Below are positions 6,709 to 13,063 of a stretch of DNA of 13,439 nt, in pieces; the stretch's first letter is position 1; every line of letters begins with the position of its first letter. The translations under genes were made by a program, and so were the position numbers. Below the pieces are notes generated by a model, which was not told where the DNA came from, did no database searches, and saw nothing but the letters and a program-made list of their open reading frames with translations. Origin of the DNA: an uncultured Prevotella sp. (GTDB taxonomy: Bacteria > Bacteroidota > Bacteroidia > Bacteroidales > Bacteroidaceae); NCBI GenBank assembly GCA_902477645.1, contig CABSIA010000082.1, positions 1 to 13,439 of the forward strand, read 5' to 3'.

Positions 6709-7650
6709 TCATTTTATTTCCTCCGTCGGCAATCCTGTCAGTTCAGAAATCATCTCAATGCCTATTCCCTTTGCCAGCATTGCCTTGGCTATTTCTATGC
6801 GCTCTTCCATACGTCCTTCTTCACGTCCTTCTTTGCGTCCTTTCTCACGTCCTTCTTTCATTCCCTCAAGATGCCCCTCAAGATGCCCCTCGATGAAGCC
6901 CTCTGTATGTCCCTCGATTCTTGCGGTGCCAAGCACGTCGTTCTGTATCATCACAGCGTTTATGTGCTCGTCGTAGGCGTGGCGGTCGGCATCGCTCATT
7001 GAGTAGTATAGCAGCTTGTTGCGTGCCTCCTGAAGACCCGGAGCGGTGGTGTCCTCGCGTATGTCTCCGTTTTTGAGGTATTCCACCCACTCCTCAAGGG
7101 GTGTCACGGCTACCTGGTTGAAGTTGTTCACCCTGACGAGGTAATATGTCGGGAATATGTCCGACGGCTTCTTTTTAATTATGACGTTTCTCTCCTTCTT
7201 GTTCACTATCAGCTGGTCCTTGGTATGCACGCCGATGAAATTGTTCTCGCCGATGTAGAGGTAGTCGTCCCCCACGCCAAGGTCGAAATACAGGATGCTG
7301 ATAGAGTATACCTTCTTCACCTCCTTATAGGTCTGGCCGAGCCTCATGTGCTCTGTCACAGCCTTGCATGCGCCGTAAAGTATGCGCTCAAGGTAGCACA
7401 GCTCACTGGTGTTCTGTATCTCTACGATTATTATCTCGCCCTCGCTGTTCTTTGCTTTTATGTCCACGCGGTTGAACTTGTCGTCCTCAGCCTCCTGATT
7501 TCCCTCGCTCTCAAGTATCTCGACGATTTTCACCTCCTGGCCGAGAAACACGGTCAGGAACCCCTCAAGCACACCGAAGTTTGCCTTCTGCCTCAGCAGA
7601 CGCTTTATAGCCCAGTCGAAGCGTATGTATTTGTCACGAACCTCTGACAT
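6709..7650 (-). CDS. Rpn-family PD-(D/E)XK nuclease / putative transposase
   Basis: A 313-aa protein of the Bacteroidetes PDDEXK_2 / Rpn recombination-promoting nuclease type. The N-terminus KYIRFDWAIKRLLRQKANFG (8-26) is the family opening. The catalytic core is Asp63 (RVDIKA) with E77-x-Q79 (IVEIQN), the ExQ form usual in this family. After the nuclease domain comes YYSMSDADRHAYDEH, then nine period-4 tetrapeptides with E-G (K-G once) at residues 246-279, and a C-terminal helical domain (IEIAKAMLAKGIGIEMISEL). Known Rpn proteins are DNA nucleases, and I recall work showing toxicity and antiphage activity balanced by a C-terminal product translated from within the gene. Possible internal starts here are ATG codons at 6999 and 6951. 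The gene is visibly more GC-rich than its neighbours in sampled stretches. A consensus promoter precedes it. Confidence 0.9.
   Translation of the reverse strand: MSEVRDKYIRFDWAIKRLLRQKANFGVLEGFLTVFLGQEVKIVEILESEGNQEAEDDKFNRVDIKAKNSEGEIIIVEIQNTSELCYLERILYGACKAVTEHMRLGQTYKEVKKVYSISILYFDLGVGDDYLYIGENNFIGVHTKDQLIVNKKERNVIIKKKPSDIFPTYYLVRVNNFNQVAVTPLEEWVEYLKNGDIREDTTAPGLQEARNKLLYYSMSDADRHAYDEHINAVMIQNDVLGTARIEGHTEGFIEGHLEGHLEGMKEGREKGRKEGREEGRMEERIEIAKAMLAKGIGIEMISELTGLPTEEIK
6808..6915 (-). repeat. Nine 12-bp units coding E-G-x-x tetrapeptides in the Rpn gene
   Basis: Residues 246-281 form nine in-frame 4-residue units beginning E-G (the seventh begins K-G). The last units are near-identical at DNA level (forms of GGACGT-GAAGAA). 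Such in-frame 12-bp repeats can expand or contract without frameshift. Confidence 0.8.
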
Positions 7651-7675
7651 AATTGTTGTTTTACCTTGTTCTCTG

Positions 7676-7706
7676 CAAAGATAAATAGAAATCTTTACCT
7701 GACAAA
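7676..7706 (-). promoter_or_regulatory. Bacteroidales-type promoter for the Rpn gene
   Basis: Read on the minus strand: TTTG at 7706-7703, a 19-nt spacer and TATCTTTG at 7683-7676, matching the -33/-7 consensus. The leader to the ATG at 7650 would be about 20 nt. Confidence 0.75.
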
Positions 7707-7899
7707 ATTTTCAATGTGTTTTGTGTGCGGAGGCAATGAAACTGGATAAAAAGAAGCCCGCAATGCCTGCCCATGCATTTCGGACATAACACCCGTATAG
7801 TCTCACCTGTACGTTTAGGAAAAAAACTAAAAAACAACTAAGTGTTTCCCTAACGAAGTGGTGTGAGAAGAAAAGTTTAAATCACTTCTATATGTTTTT

Positions 7900-7931
7900 T
7901 TTGCGTAATTAGCCAAAAAGCGTTACCTTTG
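7900..7931 (+). promoter_or_regulatory. Bacteroidales-type promoter for the pan/coa operon
   Basis: TTTG at 7900-7903, a 20-nt spacer and TACCTTTG at 7924-7931, the same -7 octamer as the promoter at 3843-3850. No other consensus promoter was seen before the downstream genes. Confidence 0.78.
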
Positions 7932-7937
7932 CACCCG

Positions 7938-8159
7938 TAAAAAGAGCATACTTTTAAAAACGCTTAGTATGGCACATAGTTGTCATCCCAAGTGTTATCA
8001 CTCTTCCAACATGCGAGGCCTTGGGCTGAAGGAATTGGAAATTTCAAGTGATACACTTGATAAATCATTTACTATTTATCATTTCTCACAAGAAATTGCT
8101 ACGCTGCACCGTAAATCCGTAGCGCATGTTATTTCACAATTTATTTACTGACATCAAGA
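7938..8159 (+). promoter_or_regulatory. Structured ~220-nt leader of the pan operon (candidate attenuator or riboregulator)
   Basis: Several pairings compete. CATACT (7947-7952) can pair with AGTATG (7966-7971), burying the ATG of the 60-codon frame. CCCAAG (7987-7992) pairs with CTTGGG (8020-8025). CAAGTG at 7989-7994 or at 8045-8050 can pair with CACTTG (8054-8059). GCTACG (8098-8103) pairs with CGTAGC (8118-8123) 36 nt before panB. No U-run terminator was recognised. Regulation is inferred from layout only. Confidence 0.35.
7969..8151 (+). CDS. Possible 60-aa leader protein (doubtful)
   Basis: An open frame from ATG at 7969 ends 8 bp before panB and starts about 30 nt after the predicted transcription start. 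The product has a His/Cys-rich N-terminus (HSCHPKCYH), no membrane helix and no family I recognise. It may be a translated leader whose passage couples to panB, or simply an open frame inside an untranslated leader. There is no clear ribosome binding site, but that is usual in Bacteroidetes. Confidence 0.25.
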   Translation: MAHSCHPKCYHSSNMRGLGLKELEISSDTLDKSFTIYHFSQEIATLHRKSVAHVISQFIY

Positions 8160-8984
8160 ATGAAGAAATCTGTTTCCGAATTGCTTGAACGTAAGAACAT
8201 ACTTCCAATAAGTATGCTTACGGCTTACGACTACCAGACGGCCTGCATTATCGACGAGGCTGGCATCGATATGATATTGGTAGGCGACTCTTTGGGCAAT
8301 GTTGTTTTAGGATACGAAAATACACTTGCCGTAACAGTTGACGATATGATACATCATGGCAAGGCTGTATGCCGTGGCGCAAAAAACACATTTGTGGTTG
8401 TCGACATGCCTTTCATGTCTTACCAGACTTCTGTTTACGACGCTGTTGCCAATGCCGGCAGAATAATGAAAGAGACTAACTGTCAGGCTGTCAAGATGGA
8501 GGGGGGAGCCGAATATGCTGACAGGATAAAGGCCATTGTACAGGCCGGTATTCCTGTTGTCGCCCATTTGGGACTGACTCCACAGTCGTTTAACACTCTT
8601 GGCGGATACAAGGTTCAGGGCAAGTCGGCAGACGCTGCCCGGAAAATCATCTCTGACGCAAAGGCTGTCGTTGACGCAGGCGCTTTTGCCGTCACCTTGG
8701 AATGTGTTCCAGAGGCTTTGGCAAAGATAGTCACAGAGAGCATTGACGCAATCACCATTGGTATTGGAGCTGGAAAATATTGTGACGGGCAAGTGTTGGT
8801 TTGGCAAGACATGCTTGGCTACAGCAACGGTTTTTGTCCTAAATTTGTGAAGAGGTATGCCAGCCTTCACGACGTGATGCTTAATGCGTTCAAAGAATAT
8901 AAACATGAATGCGAGAACCGCACATTCCCGACAGAGAGTAATACCTTCAAGATGAATGCAGAGGTGCTCGAAAAACTTTATTGA
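8160..8984 (+). CDS. panB: 3-methyl-2-oxobutanoate hydroxymethyltransferase (ketopantoate hydroxymethyltransferase)
   Basis: PanB transfers a hydroxymethyl group from 5,10-methylene-tetrahydrofolate to alpha-ketoisovalerate, giving ketopantoate, the first committed step of pantothenate synthesis. At 274 aa it is close to full family length. The Mg-binding and catalytic motifs are intact: VGDSLGNVVLGYENTLAVTV (D43), VVDMPF (D82), VKMEGG (E114) and TLECVP (E181, the catalytic base region). GLTPQS, IGIGAG and DGQVLVWQDMLG follow in the usual order. It is the first enzyme gene of the pan/coa operon, and panC starts 25 nt after its stop codon. Confidence 0.97.
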   Translation: MKKSVSELLERKNILPISMLTAYDYQTACIIDEAGIDMILVGDSLGNVVLGYENTLAVTVDDMIHHGKAVCRGAKNTFVVVDMPFMSYQTSVYDAVANAGRIMKETNCQAVKMEGGAEYADRIKAIVQAGIPVVAHLGLTPQSFNTLGGYKVQGKSADAARKIISDAKAVVDAGAFAVTLECVPEALAKIVTESIDAITIGIGAGKYCDGQVLVWQDMLGYSNGFCPKFVKRYASLHDVMLNAFKEYKHECENRTFPTESNTFKMNAEVLEKLY

Positions 8985-9009
8985 TAACAAAAAAAATAAA
9001 ATATCGAAA

Positions 9010-9855
9010 ATGAAAGTCGTTAAAACAATAAAAGAAATTAGAGAGATTGTTGCCTCATGGAGAAAAGAAGGACTTACGGTAGGCCTTGTTCCCACCATGG
9101 GCTTTTTGCATGAGGGGCACCAGAGTCTTATCAGCAAGTCGGCTCATCAGAACGACCGCACGGTGGTTTCTGTTTTTGTAAATCCCATCCAGTTTGGCCC
9201 GACAGAGGATTTGGAGTGCTATCCGCGTGATCTTGAGCGTGACAAGAAGGCTGTAGAAGAGGCTGGGGGAGATTTGATTTTCAATCCTGAGCCTTCAGAG
9301 ATGTATCCCTGTCATTTCACGTCATTTATAGATACTTCCGAAACCACCGAGCTTCTATGCGGCGCAGTCCGCCCAATTCATTTCCGTGGTGTATGCACCG
9401 TTGTGGGCAAGCTCTTCAACATTGTTTTGCCCGACAGAGCTTATTTCGGCCAGAAGGATGCCCAGCAGCTGGCTACCGTTAAGAGATTTGTCCGTGATTT
9501 GAATTTCAATATCGAGATAGTGCCATGCCCAATCGTCCGTGAGGAGGATGGCTTGGCAAAGTCGAGCCGCAACACATATCTCAATGACAGGGAGCGCAAG
9601 GCGGCTTTGGTGTTGTCGAAGAGTCTGGCAAAGGGACGTGAGGTTATTGACAATGGCGAGCGTAATGCAAAAAAGGTTATTGAGGTTATTACCGACAGCC
9701 TTCATTCTGAGCCTCTCGCACGCATTGACTACGTTGAGGCTGTAGACTTTGAGAATGTGCAGCGCATAGAAGTTTTAAAAGGCGAGGTGCTTGTCGCCAT
9801 TGCTGTATATATTGGCAAAACGCGCCTTATTGATAATTTCATAGTAACGTTGTAG
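9010..9855 (+). CDS. panC: Pantoate--beta-alanine ligase (pantothenate synthetase)
   Basis: PanC condenses pantoate and beta-alanine using ATP through a pantoyl-adenylate. Starting at ATG 9010 the protein is 281 aa, the normal family length, and begins MKVVKTIKEIREIV. An in-frame ATG at 8956 would overlap the end of panB and add 18 non-conserved residues, so I reject it. The motifs are VPTMGFLHEGH (the HIGH-like nucleotide site, H34-H37), NPIQFGPTEDLECYPRDLERD (59-78), GVCTVVGKLF, YFGQKDAQQL (145-154) and KSSRN (184-188, the KMSKS-like loop). panD starts 21 nt downstream. Confidence 0.97.
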   Translation: MKVVKTIKEIREIVASWRKEGLTVGLVPTMGFLHEGHQSLISKSAHQNDRTVVSVFVNPIQFGPTEDLECYPRDLERDKKAVEEAGGDLIFNPEPSEMYPCHFTSFIDTSETTELLCGAVRPIHFRGVCTVVGKLFNIVLPDRAYFGQKDAQQLATVKRFVRDLNFNIEIVPCPIVREEDGLAKSSRNTYLNDRERKAALVLSKSLAKGREVIDNGERNAKKVIEVITDSLHSEPLARIDYVEAVDFENVQRIEVLKGEVLVAIAVYIGKTRLIDNFIVTL

Positions 9856-9876
9856 TCCCTTCTTTGCTATACAGAT

Positions 9877-10269
9877 ATGGAAATAACACTTTTAAAGGCG
9901 AAAATACACCGTGCGGTCGTCACTCAGGCTGATTTGGACTATGTAGGCAGCGTCACCATTGATACGGAGCTGCTTCAAGAGGCCGGCATAATGGAATACG
10001 AGAAAGTGCAGATAGTTGATGTCGACAATGGCAGCCGTTTTGAGACATATACCATAGCCGGCGAGGCTGGCTCAGGCATAATATGCCTGAATGGTGCCGC
10101 TGCAAAATGTGTCAGCGTTGGCGACAAGGTCATCATCATGGCATACGCCAATATGACTCCTGATGAGGCGGCGCGTAATAAGCCTACGGTATTATTTGTT
10201 GATGAGAACAACCACATCGCGCGTAAGGCAAACTATGAGCGGCACGGACTGCTTTGCGACCAAGACTGA
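9877..10269 (+). CDS. panD: Aspartate 1-decarboxylase (pyruvoyl-dependent) proenzyme
   Basis: PanD decarboxylates L-aspartate to the beta-alanine used by PanC. It is made as a proenzyme that self-cleaves at Gly24-Ser25 (YVGSVTID), turning Ser25 into the pyruvoyl cofactor. The known active-site residues are at their classical positions: Lys9, His11, Arg54 and Tyr58. The segment GAAAKCVSVGDKVIIMAYA is the typical C-terminal part of the double-psi barrel. At 130 aa it is slightly longer than the E. coli enzyme (126 aa) because of a short basic/polar tail. I see no separate PanM/PanZ-like maturation factor in the window. coaBC follows after 8 nt. Confidence 0.96.
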   Translation: MEITLLKAKIHRAVVTQADLDYVGSVTIDTELLQEAGIMEYEKVQIVDVDNGSRFETYTIAGEAGSGIICLNGAAAKCVSVGDKVIIMAYANMTPDEAARNKPTVLFVDENNHIARKANYERHGLLCDQD

Positions 10270-10277
10270 GTTGAATT

Positions 10278-11468
10278 ATGCTTAAATCTAAAACTATAGT
10301 ACTTGGAGTGTGTGGCAGCATCGCTGCTTATAAGATTGCCAACCTTGCGTCTATGTTGGTGAAGAGGCATGCTGATGTCCATGTCATTATGACACGGAAT
10401 GCCTGCAATTTCATAACTCCTACGACTTTCGAGACTCTCACAGGCAATAAATGTCTGGTTGACACGTTCGACCGTAATTTTGAGTTTCAGGTCGAGCATG
10501 TCGCTTTGGCTAAGAAAGCTGATATGTTTCTCATAGCTCCCGCCACTGCCAACATTATTGGTAAAATAGCAAATGGCATCTGCGATGATATGCTCACAAC
10601 AACAGTTTTTGCGACAAAGGCACCCGTCGTTATCTCGCCTGCCATGAATACGGGAATGTGGGAAAATCCTATATTGCAAGACAATATATCAAAGCTTAAG
10701 AAGTTTGGATTTGGTTTTGTAGAGCCTGATAGCGGACGCTTGGCTTGCGGAGATACGGGCTGTGGCAAAATGCCTGCAGAGACCGTGTTGCGCGAGCATG
10801 TGGAATTGGCTGTCGGTATGGCAAAGGATATGGCAGGCAAGAAGGTTCTTGTCACGGCAGGCCCGACTCAAGAGGCCATAGACCCTGTAAGATACATCAC
10901 AAATCATTCGTCTGGCAAAATGGGATATGCCATTGCTAAAGTGGCGGCAATGCGTGGAGCTGATGTGATATTGGTCTCAGGTCCCGTGAGTATCAGCCCT
11001 TTCGTTGGTGTTGACAAGATAGATGTGGTTTCTGCAGCAGATATGTTTAATGGGGTAACTGCAAACAGCGATGATTGCGATATAATAATCATGTGCAGTG
11101 CTGTTGCCGACTATACTCCTGCAGAATATTCAGAGCAGAAGATGAAAAAATCTTATGCTGACTTGTCAGTTTCTCTGAGCCGCACCCAAGATATACTGAA
11201 ATATCTTGGCGAACATAAGAGACAGGGACAGAAGATTGTAGGTTTCTCCATGGAGACGGAAAACCTTATAGAGAATTCCCGTAAGAAGCTGGAGAAGAAA
11301 AATGCTGACCTTATTTGCGCAAATTCCATTAATAGTAAAGATACCGGTTTTGGAGTAGATACAAACCAGGTTACTCTCATCTCTGCAACGGCTACTAAGG
11401 AACTGCCGCTTTGCAGTAAAGAGGAGACTGCCTTTCTAATTCTTCAGCATATTCTGACAACCTCATAA
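10278..11468 (+). CDS. coaBC: Bifunctional phosphopantothenoylcysteine decarboxylase / phosphopantothenate--cysteine ligase
   Basis: CoaBC joins cysteine to 4'-phosphopantothenate (CoaB) and then decarboxylates the product to 4'-phosphopantetheine (CoaC, FMN-dependent). The 396-aa protein has the CoaC flavoprotein half first: GVCGSIAAYK (10-19), the active-site His74 in VEHVALA, PAMNTGMWEN (121-130) and the cysteine flap LACGDTGCGKMP (Cys157, Cys162). The CoaB half starts at about residue 188: LVTAGPTQEAIDPVRYITNH (191-210), SSGKMG, CSAVADYTP and the KMKK lysine cluster at 288-291. Its stop codon lies in the first copy of a CCTCATAACC repeat. It is placed inside the pan operon, directly after panD. 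Confidence 0.96.
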   Translation: MLKSKTIVLGVCGSIAAYKIANLASMLVKRHADVHVIMTRNACNFITPTTFETLTGNKCLVDTFDRNFEFQVEHVALAKKADMFLIAPATANIIGKIANGICDDMLTTTVFATKAPVVISPAMNTGMWENPILQDNISKLKKFGFGFVEPDSGRLACGDTGCGKMPAETVLREHVELAVGMAKDMAGKKVLVTAGPTQEAIDPVRYITNHSSGKMGYAIAKVAAMRGADVILVSGPVSISPFVGVDKIDVVSAADMFNGVTANSDDCDIIIMCSAVADYTPAEYSEQKMKKSYADLSVSLSRTQDILKYLGEHKRQGQKIVGFSMETENLIENSRKKLEKKNADLICANSINSKDTGFGVDTNQVTLISATATKELPLCSKEETAFLILQHILTTS

Positions 11469-11486
11469 CCCCACACCCTCATAACC
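11461..11486. repeat. CCTCATAACC direct repeat between coaBC and coaX
   Basis: CCTCATAACC occurs at 11461-11470 and 11477-11486, a 16-bp period. The first copy encodes the last residues and stop codon of coaBC. The second copy lies in the short gap before coaX. Confidence 0.6.
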
Positions 11487-11492
11487 TCACAA

Positions 11493-12269
11493 ATGTATTT
11501 ACTGATTGACATAGGAAACTCCACCGTGGTCTGTGCCATTGCAGGCAATGATGGTGAAATTACGGCAACGTGGAGATTTGATACAGTAAAAGACCAGACA
11601 CCAGATTATTATATTGACAGTCTGATGTCTGGACTTGAAAGCCATGGAGTTAAGGCAAATGATATAGAGGCAACAGCAATATCGTCGGTTGTGCCGGAAA
11701 TCAATGGCTGTTTTGCTGAGGTTGTATATAGAGTTACTAAGTCTGTGCCACGTTTTTTTACTGTTGCAGATGTGTTTCCGTTGCTGAATGTGGATGTGGA
11801 AAATCCTGAGCAAGTAGGCAAAGACAGGTTGGCAGATGCTGTGGGTGCAATAAAATGTTATGGCTGCCCTGTTATAATAATAGACATGGGGACTGCTACC
11901 ACAATCGGTATTGTTGACCATGACCGGAAGTTTGTCGGTGGAATGATAATACCAGGAGTTAAGACAGGTCATAGGGCTTTGTGCGAGAGGGCATCACAAT
12001 TGGCAGAGATTGAGAAATGGGAAGCAAAACATATAGTTGGCAGAAACACTGAGGAATGTTTGCAAAGCGGCGTTATATATGGCACTGCCTGTATGATAGA
12101 CGGCATCATAGACAGGATTGTCAGTCAGTTTGGCACCCGATTCAACATTGTCGCCACGGGTGGAATGTCTTCAGTAATAGTGCCTTATTGCACTCACAAC
12201 ATTCAAACAGACAAACACCTGCTGCTCAAAGGAATATATCATGCCGTTATAGCGTCAAAAGCAAAGTAG
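11493..12269 (+). CDS. coaX: Type III pantothenate kinase
   Basis: CoaX phosphorylates pantothenate to 4'-phosphopantothenate, the entry step of CoA synthesis. At 258 aa it has the ASKHA-fold motifs in order: DIGNS phosphate loop (6-10), ISSVVPE (63-69), VGKDRLADA with catalytic Asp111, DMGTATT (131-137, the monovalent-cation/phosphate 2 loop), GGMIIPGV (149-156) and ATGGMS in the C-terminal domain. Type III kinases need a monovalent cation and are not feedback-inhibited by CoA, unlike CoaA. It lies between coaBC and the DUF2520 gene, which starts 3 nt after its stop codon, so translation of the two is probably coupled. Confidence 0.96.
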   Translation: MYLLIDIGNSTVVCAIAGNDGEITATWRFDTVKDQTPDYYIDSLMSGLESHGVKANDIEATAISSVVPEINGCFAEVVYRVTKSVPRFFTVADVFPLLNVDVENPEQVGKDRLADAVGAIKCYGCPVIIIDMGTATTIGIVDHDRKFVGGMIIPGVKTGHRALCERASQLAEIEKWEAKHIVGRNTEECLQSGVIYGTACMIDGIIDRIVSQFGTRFNIVATGGMSSVIVPYCTHNIQTDKHLLLKGIYHAVIASKAK

Positions 12270-12272
12270 AGA

Positions 12273-13049
12273 ATGAAAAAGGATATTGTAATTATCGGTT
12301 CTGGAAATGTGGCCACACATCTGGCTCAGGCTTTATACGAAAAAGGGGAAAACATTGTCCAGGTATATAGCCGGCAGTTGGCTAATGCGGAATTGTTGGC
12401 TAAAAGGGTAGGGGCTGAAGCCACAGATTGTCTTGCAGATATTGTCGCTGATGCCGACATATATATTATCTCGGTCAAGGATGACGCCATTCAAAGTGTT
12501 GCCGGCGCATTGTCGCATGTTGATAGAGACTCTATAGTTTTGCATACCGCCGGAAGTGTGCCGCTTACGGTGTTGTCTTCAAAGTTTGTCAATGCGGCAA
12601 TACTTTATCCTATGCAGACATTCTCAAAGACATGCGGTCTTGATTTCTCGTCCGTCCCATGTTTTGTCGAGGCTTACAACCAACATACATTGCAAAAGGT
12701 AATGCTGTTAGCACGGTCTGTATCCACCCGCGTTGTCGAGGCAGATTCCGAGAGACGCAAGTATTTGCATCTTGCAGCAGTTTTCGCATGCAACATGGCA
12801 AACCATTGCTACCATTTGGCTGAGTGTGTGATGAAAGAGGCCGGACTCGATTTTTCACTTCTTAACCCTCTAATCGCAGAGACAGCCCGCAAGGTACAAA
12901 ACATGTCACCATACGATGCGCAGACAGGACCTATGGTCCGCAACGACCTCAGTGTCATGCAAGCCCAATTGTCTATGCTGAAAGACGACGACATGAGGGC
13001 GCTATATGAGCTTATGGCTAAAAGCATTCGCCGCAGACATCCTGAATAG
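12273..13049 (+). CDS. panG: Rossmann-fold / DUF2520 oxidoreductase; candidate ketopantoate reductase (PanG-like)
   Basis: A 258-aa protein. Residues 3-95 form an N-terminal Rossmann domain with the dinucleotide loop IIGSGNVATHLA (G9, G11, N12). YSR at 32-34 sits after the second strand, and an arginine there usually favours NADPH. HTAGSVPL (91-98) ends the domain. The C-terminal helical DUF2520 domain has LYPMQTFS (111-118), K163/H166 with N174 and N177, and TGPMVRNDLSVM (218-229). From memory, Francisella PanG, a ketopantoate reductase unrelated to PanE, belongs to this Rossmann-plus-DUF2520 group. All other steps to phosphopantetheine are encoded in the same operon and no panE or ilvC is here, which supports this role. 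The symbol is an inference: DUF2520 genes are also common in Bacteroidetes outside pan operons, and IlvC elsewhere could reduce ketopantoate. Confidence 0.8.
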   Translation: MKKDIVIIGSGNVATHLAQALYEKGENIVQVYSRQLANAELLAKRVGAEATDCLADIVADADIYIISVKDDAIQSVAGALSHVDRDSIVLHTAGSVPLTVLSSKFVNAAILYPMQTFSKTCGLDFSSVPCFVEAYNQHTLQKVMLLARSVSTRVVEADSERRKYLHLAAVFACNMANHCYHLAECVMKEAGLDFSLLNPLIAETARKVQNMSPYDAQTGPMVRNDLSVMQAQLSMLKDDDMRALYELMAKSIRRRHPE

Positions 13050-13063
13050 CCAACAAAATTGAT

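Larger units (their letters stand above)
7651..7968. other. Divergent intergenic region between the Rpn gene and the pan operon
   Basis: A 318-bp stretch with one promoter for each direction (7676-7706 minus, 7900-7931 plus). Between them is an imperfect dyad at 7801-7868: TCTCAC/GTGAGA outer arms, and CGTTTAGGAAA against the reverse complement of TTTCCCTAACG inside (9 of 11). A second short dyad, GAAGTG (7855-7860) / CACTTC (7883-7888), lies just upstream of the plus-strand -33 box. No gene was found. Confidence 0.6.

Noticed and set aside
6758..6976. Plus-strand Ser/Pro/Arg-rich frame opposite the Rpn repeats
   Set aside because: It is the complement of the tetrapeptide-coding repeats; composition alone explains it.
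8956..9009. Upstream ATG for panC at 8956
   Set aside because: It would overlap the end of panB and add 18 non-conserved residues. The start at 9010 gives the usual PanC length and N-terminus.
8307..9137. 276-codon minus-strand open frame opposite panB and panC
   Set aside because: It lies antisense to well-conserved panB and the start of panC and shows no family features; it is a shadow of the real genes.
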